A stretch of DNA of 64,000 bases from a beta proteobacterium CB (GTDB lineage Bacteria; Pseudomonadota; Gammaproteobacteria; Burkholderiales; Burkholderiaceae), in contig CP004348.1 in assembly GCA_000342265.1 (NCBI GenBank), positions 372,001 to 436,000 of the forward strand. Reading direction: 5' to 3'. How positions within the stretch are numbered: position 1 is the stretch's first letter; each line of letters starts with the position of its first letter. Of this stretch, positions 48,677 to 58,085 are shown in pieces. Below the pieces are notes generated by a model. The model saw only the letters and a program-made list of their open reading frames with translations. It made no database searches and was not told the DNA's origin. The position numbers and the translations under genes were made by a program.

Positions 48677-49699
48677 ATGCTAAAAAAATTAAATACAAAC
48701 CAATGGCTGGTAGATGTCCAGCCAACAGGTCGCGGCGGCAAGCGATTCCGAAAAAAATTCAGCACCCAGGCAGAGGCAAAAAATTGGGAAGCATGGGCTA
48801 AGAATCAAGTTACTCAAGATCAAGCATGGCAGCCCGAGCGCCGTGATTTGCGGAGGTTGACGTATTTAGTCCAGGTTTGGTGGCAAGCCCACGGCAAGAG
48901 CCTGCGAAGCGGTGAAGATACAAAGGCTCGCTTACTTGCAATGTCACTTGCAATGGGCGACCCGGTGGTGGATCAATTCAAAGTCCAAATATTTACCAAG
49001 TATCGGCATGATCGCATTGAAGCTGGAATCACCGCTAATAACATGAACCGCGAGCATGCTTATCTTCGCGCAATGTTCAACGAACTAAGGCGTTTGGGGG
49101 AGTGGAAGAATGACAACCCAATTGAGGGGCTCCGCCAATTCAAAATTAAAAAGAAAGAGCTTGCTTGGTTGACTACCTCGCAAATAAAACATCTTTTTGT
49201 CGAACTTGAAAACTCTAGCAATCCACACGCTTTAATGATTTCAAAAATTTGTTTAAGTACCGGCGCGCGCTGGAGTGAGGCTCAAAACTTGAGGCATTCA
49301 CATCTCAAGAAAGGACATCTAGTTTTTGCGGGCACAAAGTCTGGGGAAGTGCGAGAAATTAAGATTACAAATGCACTTGAGCTTGAAATAAGGGCCCATA
49401 TCAAAAAAGGGCTTGTAGAGACCACAGAGGGGGATAAGAACCCTCGTATTTTCTCGACTGCCTATGATGCTTTCCGGTCAGCCATTAAGCGCACAGACTT
49501 TCACTTGCCTGATGGGCAGCTTTCTCATGTCCTACGCCATACCTTTGCAAGCTCGTTTGTACAAAAGGGCGGAAGCCTTTCAGTTTTACAAAGGATCATG
49601 GGTCATTCAGATATTCGGATCACGATGAGATACGCGCATTTAGCACCCGGCCACTTGGACGAAGCGATGGTTTTAAATCCGTTGGTCGATTTTGGTTGA
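48677..49699 (+). CDS. Tyrosine recombinase integrase of the element, 340 aa
   Basis: Site-specific recombinase. A DNA-binding N-terminal part (RGGKRFRKKFSTQAEAKNW) and a core-binding helical domain precede the catalytic domain with ICLSTGARWSEAQNL (first Arg), HVLRHTFASSF (His-x-x-Arg), MGHSDIRITMRYAHL (His and catalytic Tyr). It lies 67 bp from the 3' end of tRNA-Lys, the usual place for an island integrase, and its stop overlaps the arm-like word GTTGACACTTTG. It should join attL at 27773 with attR at 49767. Confidence 0.95.
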   Translation: MLKKLNTNQWLVDVQPTGRGGKRFRKKFSTQAEAKNWEAWAKNQVTQDQAWQPERRDLRRLTYLVQVWWQAHGKSLRSGEDTKARLLAMSLAMGDPVVDQFKVQIFTKYRHDRIEAGITANNMNREHAYLRAMFNELRRLGEWKNDNPIEGLRQFKIKKKELAWLTTSQIKHLFVELENSSNPHALMISKICLSTGARWSEAQNLRHSHLKKGHLVFAGTKSGEVREIKITNALELEIRAHIKKGLVETTEGDKNPRIFSTAYDAFRSAIKRTDFHLPDGQLSHVLRHTFASSFVQKGGSLSVLQRIMGHSDIRITMRYAHLAPGHLDEAMVLNPLVDFG

Positions 49700-49731
49700 C
49701 ACTTTGTTGACAAAACAGGGATAAAAAAAGA

Positions 49732-49765
49732 GAAAGCCCCGCAGGCGTTGACCTGTGGGGCTTTT
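49732..49765. terminator. Bidirectional terminator between integrase and tRNA-Lys
   Basis: AGCCCCGCAGG and CCTGTGGGGCT pair around CGTTGA, with TTTT on the right and AAAGA on the left. It serves the integrase (rightward) and tRNA-Lys (leftward). Confidence 0.75.
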
Positions 49766-49766
49766 A

Positions 49767-49819
49767 GATACTGGTGGGTCGGGCGAGATTCGAACTCGCG
49801 ACCAACGGATTAAAAGTCC
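49767..49819 (-). repeat. attR: 53-bp repeat in tRNA-Lys 3' part
   Basis: Identical to 27773-27825 and overlapping the 3' two-thirds of the intact tRNA-Lys. It marks the right end of the mobilizable element; the element restores the tRNA sequence on this side. Confidence 0.9.
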
Positions 49820-49847
49820 GCTGCTCTACCGACTGAGCTACCGACCC
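49772..49847 (-). tRNA. tRNA-Lys (anticodon TTT), intact
   Basis: A 76-nt cloverleaf on the minus strand from GGGTCGGTAGCTCAG to CCCGACCCACCA, with acceptor GGGTCGG/CCGACCC, D loop AGCTCAGTCGGTAGAGC, anticodon loop CTTTTAA, T arm GCGAGTTCGAATCTCGC and encoded CCA. It is the integration site of the stacked elements to its left. Confidence 0.96.
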
Positions 49848-49933
49848 AGTAAGACAGAAATTATAGCAAGAACTTGGTTTTGCTTCCCTCGGTTTACTGA
49901 CTTTTCCCTCTGCGCCTTGTAGTTACAAGAGCG

Positions 49934-51271
49934 TTACGCGTTTGCCCGTCTGGCAACTGGCGGATTTTTTGAGAAATAGTCCCTAATTCCCCTCAAAATT
50001 GCCTCAGCAATCCGGTCTTGGTAGGCATCGTCGTTAAGACGAGCCTCCTCCTGTGGGTTGCTAATAAAGGCAGTCTCTACCAGGATGGATGGAATATCTG
50101 GAGCCTTGAGAACGGCGAAGCTAGCTTGCTCAACTTTGGGTTTATGCAGGGGTGCAAATCCACTAATTTGCTTCAGAATCGATGTGCCCACTTGAAGTGA
50201 GTCTTTGATCTGGGCGGTTGTAGACATATCTAGCAATAAGTTAGCAAGCTGCTTATCTTGGGTTTTGATGTTGATGCCACCAATTAAGTCGGAGGCATTC
50301 TCTTTGTTGGCCATCCAGCGTGCGGTGGTACTGCTAGCGCCCATTTGAGATAAGGCAAAGACTGAAGCGCCTTTTGCCCTTGGTTCGATAAAGGCATCCG
50401 CATGAATCGAGACAAATAAATCAGCTTCCACTCGGCGTGCTTTTTGCACTCTAGTATGAAGGGGTACAAAGTAGTCGCCATCTCTCGTAAGAAACGGACG
50501 CATATAGGGGTCATTCTCAATCTTGTCGCGTAAACGTTTAGCGATGGAGAGAACGACATGCTTTTCTTTGGAGCCCATTGTGCCAATGGCACCTGGGTCT
50601 TCTCCACCGTGACCTGCATCAATTGCAATGGTAATAAGGCGCTTGTGTTTTGCTGGGGCAGCAGGCTGCTTTACATCTGGAATCGCTTGAGCCACTGGGG
50701 CTCTCGGGGCATCCCTTTCTTTCTTAGTTGCAAACTGCGCAATCAGATCAATCTCTTCATTCGCTTTTTCTAGCGCACTTTCTTTCCGAGCACTACTTTT
50801 AACCAATTCCATCAAGGGGTCTGGCGGAGTCGCTGGATAGAGATCGAGCACCATGCGGTATTGGTATTCCGCAATGGGGTCTAGCGTGAAGAGTTGAGGC
50901 TTTACAGGCTCCTTGAGGTCAAAAACCAAGCGCACCATGCCAGGTTGAAATTGCCCCACTCGAATTTGAGAAACGTATGGATCGTTGGGCTTGACCTTAG
51001 CTACCAAGTCTTTCAGGGTGGAATTCAATTCCATGCCTTGAACATCGACTACTAAACGGTCAGGGTTGGTAAGCAGTTGTTGTGTAATCGGCAATGCTTT
51101 GTCGGATTCGAGCGTAATGCGCGTGTAATCTTCTGCAGGCCAAATGCGCACACCTAAAATCTTGGCACCCCAAGCAATCTCTGCCTCACTGAAGAAGAGA
51201 ATAAAGCCCAACATTTTTGCTGAAGCTTTGAGATGTCTTCTTCTGGAGGAATTAATAGGGGGCTTACTCAT
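49934..51271 (-). CDS. amiC: N-acetylmuramoyl-L-alanine amidase AmiC, 445 aa
   Basis: Splits daughter cells by cutting peptide side chains from peptidoglycan. The N-terminus carries a Tat-like signal (SSRRRHLKAS then a hydrophobic run). An AMIN domain follows (ILGVRIWPAEDYTRITLES) and then the Amidase_3 zinc domain: IAIDAGHGGEDPGAIG (His), FLTRDGDYF, DLFVSIHADAF (His) and PSILVETAFISNPQEE (Glu). Complete. It is 2 bp after tsaE on the same strand. Confidence 0.94.
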   Translation of the reverse strand: MSKPPINSSRRRHLKASAKMLGFILFFSEAEIAWGAKILGVRIWPAEDYTRITLESDKALPITQQLLTNPDRLVVDVQGMELNSTLKDLVAKVKPNDPYVSQIRVGQFQPGMVRLVFDLKEPVKPQLFTLDPIAEYQYRMVLDLYPATPPDPLMELVKSSARKESALEKANEEIDLIAQFATKKERDAPRAPVAQAIPDVKQPAAPAKHKRLITIAIDAGHGGEDPGAIGTMGSKEKHVVLSIAKRLRDKIENDPYMRPFLTRDGDYFVPLHTRVQKARRVEADLFVSIHADAFIEPRAKGASVFALSQMGASSTTARWMANKENASDLIGGINIKTQDKQLANLLLDMSTTAQIKDSLQVGTSILKQISGFAPLHKPKVEQASFAVLKAPDIPSILVETAFISNPQEEARLNDDAYQDRIAEAILRGIRDYFSKNPPVARRANA

Positions 51272-51273
51272 CT

Positions 51274-51804
51274 TTATTGGGTGCGCATCTTTTCTAGGGC
51301 ATGCATACCTTGGATTGAGTTTCCTTGGAGAGTGATGTTTCTTGCATTCTCATCATCGCCAGCTAGGAGGTGAATTTCAATATCAAAAGCGGGAAGTGTG
51401 CCCTCGGCTTTTTCAGGCCACTCCACTAAACAGAATCCAGGCTCATCAAAATGCTCTGCAAAGCCAGCCTCTTGCCACTCTAAGGGATCCCTCATACGGT
51501 AGAGGTCAAAATGATGGGCGGTGATGCTTGCTGCAGTGCTTGGCTTGCCGCTCTTGATTTGAAGAGGATAAGGCTCGCACAAGGTATAGGTCGGACTCTT
51601 CACTCGACCTTCATATCCCAGGGCCTGTATTAGGTGGCGGGCAAAAGTAGTCTTACCGGCTCCAAGATCGCCCTCCAAAGAGATATTCAGGTGAGTGCTA
51701 GGATCTGCTTGAAACAACTGGCTAAGACTAGAAGCAAGGTTTTGAGCCAAGGCAGTCGTATCTGCTTCTTGCCTACAATGTTGAGTAAATGAATTCTGAG
51801 CCAT
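51274..51804 (-). CDS. tsaE: tRNA threonylcarbamoyladenosine biosynthesis ATPase TsaE, 176 aa
   Basis: The ATPase of the TsaBDE complex that makes the t6A modification at position 37 of ANN-decoding tRNAs. Walker A is EGDLGAGKTTFARHLIQALG; the downstream VKSPTYTLCEPY and HHFDLYRM motifs and CLVEWPEKAEG are typical. The tail beyond about residue 150 is short and variable. The order tsaE-amiC is common in Proteobacteria. Confidence 0.93.
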   Translation of the reverse strand: MAQNSFTQHCRQEADTTALAQNLASSLSQLFQADPSTHLNISLEGDLGAGKTTFARHLIQALGYEGRVKSPTYTLCEPYPLQIKSGKPSTAASITAHHFDLYRMRDPLEWQEAGFAEHFDEPGFCLVEWPEKAEGTLPAFDIEIHLLAGDDENARNITLQGNSIQGMHALEKMRTQ

Positions 51805-51847
51805 TTGCCTAGTTTATTCAATTATTAAGCTACATTCTGTATTCCTA

Positions 51848-52942
51848 ATGACTTCTTCCCAAACCCCGAGCTCTGTTGATCAGGCCAATCTTCGTGAATG
51901 GCTGAATGAGCAGTCTCGTCAATTGGGTTTTGATGGCTTACGCATCACCGATACCCATCTTGGATCAGCCACAGAGAGGCTGCACGAGTGGTTAGAGCAG
52001 GGCCATCATGGTCAGATGGAATACATGGCTAGACATGCTGATTTACGCTCTGATCCCGGCATGCTAGTTCCAGGCGCTGTCAGAGTCATTTGCGTCACTA
52101 TGAACTATTTATCTCCTGCGATTGATTTTGACCATGAGTGGCAGCGCTTAGCCGAACCGACTCAAGCAATAGTCTCCATGTATGCACGGGGGCGCGATTA
52201 TCACAAGGTGATGCGCAATCGTTTGCAAGAGTTTGCACAGAGGATTGAAAAACAGATTGGATCATTTGGTTATCGCGTATTTACCGATTCAGCGCCATTG
52301 ATGGAAGTGGAGTTGGCGCGTAAGGCAGGCTTAGGTTGGCGTGGTAAGCACACGCTGTTACTGAATCGTGAATCTGGGTCGACATTTTTTTTAGGTGAAA
52401 TTTTGGTCGATGTTCCATTACCGATTGATCAAGAAGAAGAGTCGCATTGTGGTACCTGCCAATCTTGTATTGATATATGCCCTACGCAAGCAATTACGGC
52501 TCCATACCAATTAGACGCGCGACGTTGCATTTCTTATTTGACGATTGAAAATCCAGACGCCATTCCAGTGGAATTTCGTAGAGCGATGGGCAATCGTATT
52601 TATGGATGTGATGACTGCCAATTGATTTGTCCGTGGAATAAATTTTCGCAACGTACGGCCTTGCCTGACTTTGCTGAGCGACATGGTCTTGGTAGGGCAA
52701 GTCTCTTACAACTGTGGTCCTGGACCGAGGATGAGTTTGAGAAGCGCCATGAGGGTAGTGCTATTCGCCGAATTGGCTACTCCCGCTGGCGTAGAAATTT
52801 GGCTGTGGCGATAGGTAATGCTCTGGCCGATGAGGGTGTGCCTGAAGTTGATAAATGCTTGCTCCGAGAGGGTTTATCAAGCGCCTTACCTTCGGCTGAT
52901 GCCCTAGTGGCCGAGCACATTCAGTGGGCGCTTGACTTGTGA
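51848..52942 (+). CDS. queG: Epoxyqueuosine reductase QueG, 364 aa
   Basis: Performs the last step of queuosine synthesis in tRNA, using cobalamin and two [4Fe-4S] clusters. Cluster cysteines are in CGTCQSCIDICPTQAI, and in RCISYL together with CDDCQLICPWNKF. The substrate residues lie in VFTDSAPLMEVELARKAGLGWRGKHTLLL. It is divergent from tsaE with 43 bp between. QueG and NrdJ both need cobalamin, so the organism must make or import it. Confidence 0.95.
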   Translation: MTSSQTPSSVDQANLREWLNEQSRQLGFDGLRITDTHLGSATERLHEWLEQGHHGQMEYMARHADLRSDPGMLVPGAVRVICVTMNYLSPAIDFDHEWQRLAEPTQAIVSMYARGRDYHKVMRNRLQEFAQRIEKQIGSFGYRVFTDSAPLMEVELARKAGLGWRGKHTLLLNRESGSTFFLGEILVDVPLPIDQEEESHCGTCQSCIDICPTQAITAPYQLDARRCISYLTIENPDAIPVEFRRAMGNRIYGCDDCQLICPWNKFSQRTALPDFAERHGLGRASLLQLWSWTEDEFEKRHEGSAIRRIGYSRWRRNLAVAIGNALADEGVPEVDKCLLREGLSSALPSADALVAEHIQWALDL

Positions 52943-52986
52943 GGCTGCTTATTAAATATTGACCCCATCTCACTTACAATAACTTT

Positions 52987-53772
52987 ATGTCATCCCCCGA
53001 TCAACCGTATATAGACCCTAGTGAAATCGCTCTAGCGGGTTCGGCAGCTCAGCGCTTTAAAAATCGCAGTGATGCTTTTTGGGCTGGCATTCGGGATGCA
53101 TCAGGGGCACCAGCCATGGTCTTATTTGCGGGTATGGTGGGATTTGGGGCGATGGGTAAAACCAATGGCATGGATGTTTGGTTTACTGGAGCCACCAGCT
53201 TCTTCATGTTTGCGCTACCAGGTCAAGTAGTTTTGTTGGAGATGGCGATTACTGGATCATCGGTGATTGCAATAGCTTTGGCGGTGACCTTAACGTCCAC
53301 GCGCTTTATCACTATGACGGTGACACTCTTTCCTCAGCTTCATGAAAAAGATCGTAATCACAGTCTTTACGCTTCCGTTCATCTTTTAGCAATGACTGCA
53401 TGGGCAATCTCTATGCGCGAGTTTCAGACTATCGAAGCTAAGCATCGCTCTAGCTATTTCATCGGTCTTGGCTTGCTATGTTGGTTGATCTCCGTGCCAG
53501 GTACTATTTTGGGTTATTTTCTGGCAGGCATGGTGCCGCCGGCTATCACCTTGGGTTTGGTATTCATCAACCCTTTATTCTTTTTGCTCACGTTTACTGA
53601 AGTAGGGCCTTGGATTAATCGCATTGCTATCGGATTGGGATTTATTCTCGGGCCATTTTTCTTTATTTTGGATCGCGATACGAGCTTGCTGACTACCGGC
53701 TTAGTGGCGGGAACGGTTGCCTACTTATTCGATCGCAAAGTATTGCGTAAGAAAGCAGGGGTAATAGGTTAA
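52987..53772 (+). CDS. azlC: AzlC family branched-chain amino acid exporter, large subunit, 261 aa
   Basis: About seven to eight membrane helices. The AzlC signature is seen in FWAGIRDASGAPAMVLFAGMVGFGAMGKTNG and in LTSTRFITMTVTLFPQL. With AzlD it forms an exporter for branched-chain amino acids. It shares one base with the next gene (ATG over the stop region), so the pair is coupled. Confidence 0.9.
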   Translation: MSSPDQPYIDPSEIALAGSAAQRFKNRSDAFWAGIRDASGAPAMVLFAGMVGFGAMGKTNGMDVWFTGATSFFMFALPGQVVLLEMAITGSSVIAIALAVTLTSTRFITMTVTLFPQLHEKDRNHSLYASVHLLAMTAWAISMREFQTIEAKHRSSYFIGLGLLCWLISVPGTILGYFLAGMVPPAITLGLVFINPLFFLLTFTEVGPWINRIAIGLGFILGPFFFILDRDTSLLTTGLVAGTVAYLFDRKVLRKKAGVIG

Positions 53773-54113
53773 TGAATACCGCTCTTCAAGGCTGGGGTTT
53801 ATGGATTGCCTTAGCTGGCGCCACAATCGGCACATACTTTTGCCGAGCAATTGGCGTTTTACTCGCCAAAAAAATTAATCAAGAGAGCGAAATCTTTCGT
53901 TGGCTTGCAGCGGTGACTTATGCGATGGTCGCGGCTTTAGTTGTCAGAATGGTTCTGATGCCTATTGGCCTCTTAGCAACCGTCCCCATCTGGATTCGGA
54001 TTCTGATTTGTGTTCTCAGTATTGGCGTAATGGTTTCTAAGCCAACACGTCGCCTCGTTCCAGCCTTATTGACTGGAACGCTGTTGATGCTGGCTTACGG
54101 CGTGATGCGCTGA
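53772..54113 (+). CDS. azlD: AzlD family small subunit, 113 aa
   Basis: A short protein with four membrane helices (for example IALAGATIGTYFCRAIGVLLA, AVTYAMVAALVVRMVL and LICVLSIGVMVSKPTRRLVPALLTG), the usual layout of AzlD. Coupled to azlC by overlap. It converges on the large dehydrogenase gene. Confidence 0.88.
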   Translation: MNTALQGWGLWIALAGATIGTYFCRAIGVLLAKKINQESEIFRWLAAVTYAMVAALVVRMVLMPIGLLATVPIWIRILICVLSIGVMVSKPTRRLVPALLTGTLLMLAYGVMR

Positions 54114-54135
54114 GCAAATTATTCAGTAACTGAGT

Positions 54136-57100
54136 TTAGAGATGGGCGGCCAAAATTTTGGCAATATGTACGGCGTCTCTTTGTGTGCCATCAGCAATCT
54201 GATGACGACAGCTTGTCCCATCCGCAACCACCCAACTATCTGGTGCCTTACGAATTGCTGGCAAGAGGCTGGCTTCTGCCATTTGCTTTGATACCTCAAT
54301 ATGCTCCGCTTCATAGCCAAAGCTACCTGCCATGCCGCAACAGGAGGACTCAATGAGCTTGGGCTCGGCATTCGGGATGAGCTTTAGAAGTTCTATAGCG
54401 GGCGTTACAGCCGCAAATGATTTTTGATGGCAATGCCCATGAAATAGCACTGGGCGCGAGGCTGGTTTTAATTGAAGCTGGAGCTTTCCACCCTTGGCTT
54501 CGCTAGCCAGGAATTCCTCTAAGAGTTGTACATGTTTGCTTACGGTCACAGCGCGCTCACCAAAGCCCATGACTAAAGCTTCATCCTTGAGGGTGAAAAG
54601 ACAGGAGGGCTCGAGACCAATAATCGGAACACCTTTTTCTGCAAACGGAGCTAAATGATTTACTAATTCATCTAAGCTGGCTTTGGCTTTATCCACCATA
54701 CCAGCAGCTAAGTAGGTGCGACCACAACAAAATTCTTTCGAGCAGGTGTTGTTTGAACCTGCTGGTGTTTTTTGTTTCTCTAAGCTCTTTTGTGGAATGT
54801 GAACACGATAGCCAGCGGCCTTTAGAACAGCCAGTGCCGCCTGCAAGTTTTCATCTTCAAAGTAGGCGTTAAAGGTATCAGCCAAGAGCACCACGCCCTT
54901 ATTGCCATTTACGCCTGCTGTACTAAGTTCTGCTGGCGTAAATTGATAGGGTGCAATCGCGCCTTGATTACTCCAGAATGTTTTGGCTTTCCAGATCGGC
55001 AAGCTTCTTTGAGCAGAAATGCCCATGACCCATTCTTGCAATTTAGCAAGTGGCGCTATGTGATTCCGAAGGTTGAGTAGTGCAGGCAAACCAGGAATGC
55101 TACTAATGATGGGCGCATATTTAGGTAAATAGGCAACTGCCAGATCACGCATCGTATGCCCAACTCGCTTTTTGTATGCTGATAAAAACTCAATTTTCAT
55201 CTTTGCCATATCGACACCGGTAGGGCATTCACGGCGGCAAGCCTTGCAGCTGACGCAGAGTTCCATCACTTCCTTAATGGCATCACTACCAAGGGGTGAG
55301 CTTTCATCTTTGATATCCAGTTGATTGGAGAGTGCGAGACGAAGGGTGTTAGCGCGACCACGGGTGAGATGCTTTTCATCACGAGTCACGCGATAGCTTG
55401 GGCACATCACTTCTGCATCAAACTTGCGACAGTGTCCATTGTTGTTGCACATCTCCACTGCTTTAGCAAAACCCATCGCTGGATCGCCACCGGTTCCAGG
55501 CGCACTGGTCTCTTCGGTCACAGGATTATTTTGTACATTCCAAGCAGACCAATCTAAAGCGGGTTGTAGCGGAATGACCTTATAGCTTGGTGGAAAGCGG
55601 AAGTTGCTCGCATCATCCATCTTTGGTGGGTTAACAATCTTGCCGGGATTAAATAATCCGTTTGGATCAAACTCGTGCTTAATCTCTGCAAGCGCTTCGG
55701 TAATCTTGGGCCCAAATTGCCAGGAGATCCATTCGCCACGGCAGAGTCCATCACCGTGCTCACCACTGTAGGCACCTTTGTACTTGCGTACTAATGCAGA
55801 TGCTTCTTCAGCAACCGCACGCATTTTTTGTGCGCCATCACGGCGCATGTCTAGGATAGGGCGCACATGAAGGGTGCCTACTGAAGCATGCGCATACCAA
55901 GTACCTCGTGAACCATATTTAGAAAATACATCTGTGAGCGCTTGGGTATATTCAGCAAGACTCTCTAGTGGGACTGCACAGTCTTCGATAAAGCTCACTG
56001 GCTTACCATCACCCTTCAAGCTCATCATGATGTTTAGGCCAGCCTTGCGTACTTCCCACAGGTTCTTTTGCAAACCAGCATCAGGCATAGCCACTACCGA
56101 TCCTGGCAGACCTAGGTCACCCATCAAACTCTGTAATGACTTTAATTTCTCGAGCAAGGGCGCGTGCGCCTCGCCGGAGAACTCGACTAATAGAATTGCC
56201 TCAGGTGTGGGTCCGCTAGCATCAATGAGGGCGGTCTCAATTGTCTTCTTAAAGCTCGGGTTGTGGCGTGCTAAGTCAATCATGGTGCGATCGACTAACT
56301 CAACTGCAGTGGGCCCAAGTTTGACGATATGCTGCGCACTATCCATCGCCTTGAAGAAGCTTGCAAAGTTCACTACCCCAAGTACTTTATGTTGCGGCAA
56401 TGGCGCCAACTTAAGTTCAAGTGATTTGAAATAAGCCAAAGTACCTTCGCTACCAACTAGGAGGTGCGCTAAATTGACGCTACCATCTTGAGTGTATGGA
56501 CGCTCACTTTGCGGATGAAAGACATCAAGGTTGTATCCAGCTACACGACGCAATACTTTCGGGAAATGTGCTTCGATTTCTGGTTGAAGTGTATTGGCAA
56601 GGCCTTTTACAAAATCACCCAGTTGTTTTGCAGCGCCAGAACTATTGGCGTAATTCCCAAAGCTCGCTACTTGCCCATTAGCTAGCCAAGCATCAATTCC
56701 TAAAACGTTGTGCACCATGTTTCCATAGGCAATAGAGCGACTTCCACAAGAGTTATTACCTGCCATGCCACCGATAGTTGCCTGGCCAGCAGTGGAGACA
56801 TCTACTGGGTACCAAAGGCCATGGGGTTTGAGTGCAGCATTCAGGTGGTCTAAAACAATTCCAGGCTCAACCACTGCGGTTGCTTTTTCTGGATCAGCAT
56901 GTAAGAGTTTGCGAAAGTATTTTGTATTGTCGATCACGAGTGCTGTGCCAGTGGTTTGCCCGCACTGACTAGTACCACCTCCGCGTGGCAGCACTGGAAC
57001 CCCTAGATCAGCTGCAATCTGAATGGCTGTTGCAATGTCTTCAGCTGTTTTAGGAACAAAGACGGCAACTGGCATCGCTTGATAAATTGAGGCATCTGTT

Positions 57101-57225
57101 GCATAGCGTCCGCGACTAGCCATGTCGGTCATCACTTCACCGGAGGTTTCTTGCCTGAGGCGCTTGGCTAACTCTGCCTTATTAGTAACGAATTCTGGAA
57201 GCGGTAAATCGAGTGGCTTGTTCAT
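54136..57225 (-). CDS. FAD-linked oxidase / Fe-S protein fusion, YdiJ type, 1029 aa
   Basis: A fused D-2-hydroxyacid dehydrogenase. The FAD-binding PCMH half has VPVLPRGGGTSQCGQTTGTALV and GQATIGGMAGNNSCGSRSIAYGN. The flavoprotein C-terminal half ends in HASVGTLHVRPILDM and EHGDGLCRGEW. Iron-sulfur cysteines follow in NNNGHCRKFDAEVMCPSYR and CVSCKACRRECPTGVDM, and two CCG domains close the protein (FCCGRTYLAAGM and SSCCGMAGSFGY). E. coli YdiJ (D-2-hydroxyglutarate dehydrogenase) has the same plan and length. D-lactate or glycolate are alternatives, given the glyoxylate aminotransferase nearby. Confidence 0.88.
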   Translation of the reverse strand: MNKPLDLPLPEFVTNKAELAKRLRQETSGEVMTDMASRGRYATDASIYQAMPVAVFVPKTAEDIATAIQIAADLGVPVLPRGGGTSQCGQTTGTALVIDNTKYFRKLLHADPEKATAVVEPGIVLDHLNAALKPHGLWYPVDVSTAGQATIGGMAGNNSCGSRSIAYGNMVHNVLGIDAWLANGQVASFGNYANSSGAAKQLGDFVKGLANTLQPEIEAHFPKVLRRVAGYNLDVFHPQSERPYTQDGSVNLAHLLVGSEGTLAYFKSLELKLAPLPQHKVLGVVNFASFFKAMDSAQHIVKLGPTAVELVDRTMIDLARHNPSFKKTIETALIDASGPTPEAILLVEFSGEAHAPLLEKLKSLQSLMGDLGLPGSVVAMPDAGLQKNLWEVRKAGLNIMMSLKGDGKPVSFIEDCAVPLESLAEYTQALTDVFSKYGSRGTWYAHASVGTLHVRPILDMRRDGAQKMRAVAEEASALVRKYKGAYSGEHGDGLCRGEWISWQFGPKITEALAEIKHEFDPNGLFNPGKIVNPPKMDDASNFRFPPSYKVIPLQPALDWSAWNVQNNPVTEETSAPGTGGDPAMGFAKAVEMCNNNGHCRKFDAEVMCPSYRVTRDEKHLTRGRANTLRLALSNQLDIKDESSPLGSDAIKEVMELCVSCKACRRECPTGVDMAKMKIEFLSAYKKRVGHTMRDLAVAYLPKYAPIISSIPGLPALLNLRNHIAPLAKLQEWVMGISAQRSLPIWKAKTFWSNQGAIAPYQFTPAELSTAGVNGNKGVVLLADTFNAYFEDENLQAALAVLKAAGYRVHIPQKSLEKQKTPAGSNNTCSKEFCCGRTYLAAGMVDKAKASLDELVNHLAPFAEKGVPIIGLEPSCLFTLKDEALVMGFGERAVTVSKHVQLLEEFLASEAKGGKLQLQLKPASRPVLFHGHCHQKSFAAVTPAIELLKLIPNAEPKLIESSCCGMAGSFGYEAEHIEVSKQMAEASLLPAIRKAPDSWVVADGTSCRHQIADGTQRDAVHIAKILAAHL

Positions 57226-57905
57226 GCTGCAACTTTCTCTTTGGATTCTGAGTCAACTAATTGAATAACAACATCGCGCTTATTCATGACGTGTTGCATC
57301 ATGACTTTACGCATGCGCACGCTATCGCGAGCCTTTAATGCATCTAACATTTCTTGATGTTCACCAACAGCCTTTTCCCATTTCACGCCATCTTGGTTCG
57401 AGCGAAAGCGTAGCGCCTCAATACGGGCATTCACTTGGGTAAATAGCTGACTTAAGACAGGATTATTGGCTGCTTGATTAATAGCTTGATGAATCTTGAG
57501 ATTCAGTCGGTAGTAGCTCGAGAGATCTCTACGAGCATACGAGGCCATCATTTCATATTGGAGTGCTTCAAGCTCAATGAGCGCTTGATCGTTTATGTTT
57601 TGTGCTGCTAACTCCCCAGAGTAGCCCTCTAAATTCGCAATCACATCAAAGGTATGCAGGATGTCATCCCGGCTGAGTTGCACTGCAATCGCTCCGCGGT
57701 TCGCAATCAGCTCCACTAGGCCATCAGCGGCTAAGCGTCGAATTGCCTCGCGAATAGGGGTGCGTGACACATTGAGCTGTTCTGCCAGCTCCCGTTCATT
57801 GAGCTTGCTTCCCGGCGTAATGGCGCCCTCCACCAATAAAGCTCTGAGCTTTAAGAAAGTAGCTTCATGCAAGTTTTGCGTATTTGCTGGCGTTGTGAGC
57901 ATCAT
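57222..57905 (-). CDS. GntR family (FadR subgroup) transcription regulator
   Basis: A winged-helix DNA-binding domain (LLVEGAITPGSKLNERELAEQLNVSRTPIREAIRRLAADGLVEL) and a helical FCD ligand domain with the metal-type histidines (for example KIHQAINQAA and EHQEMLDAL). The start is set at 57905 because the palindrome TGTATACA at 57924-57931 is then left free as an operator. It overlaps the YdiJ-type gene by 4 bp, so it probably controls that gene and the divergent aminotransferase. Confidence 0.87.
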   Translation of the reverse strand: MMLTTPANTQNLHEATFLKLRALLVEGAITPGSKLNERELAEQLNVSRTPIREAIRRLAADGLVELIANRGAIAVQLSRDDILHTFDVIANLEGYSGELAAQNINDQALIELEALQYEMMASYARRDLSSYYRLNLKIHQAINQAANNPVLSQLFTQVNARIEALRFRSNQDGVKWEKAVGEHQEMLDALKARDSVRMRKVMMQHVMNKRDVVIQLVDSESKEKVAA

Positions 57906-57923
57906 TTTGAAATGCCTTAATTT

Positions 57924-58016
57924 TGTATACATATTTACTATAACCTATCAATAGCTATAAATAAGGCTATTTAAGGCTTATTTTTTACTTATTTTATAAA
58001 TATTTTGCATACAAAA
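57924..58016. promoter_or_regulatory. Divergent promoter region with two GntR-type operator candidates
   Basis: TGTATACA (57924-57931) and TTTTGCATACAAAA (58003-58016) share a GTATAC/GCATAC palindromic core. They flank an A/T-rich stretch between the gntR gene and the divergent aminotransferase gene. The encoded GntR protein is the natural candidate to bind both. Confidence 0.55.
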
Positions 58017-58085
58017 TTGTAAATTAGCAAAAAGTGACTTACACTGGCCTGCAAGATTAACTACAAAAACCAAGTGAGACTCAGC

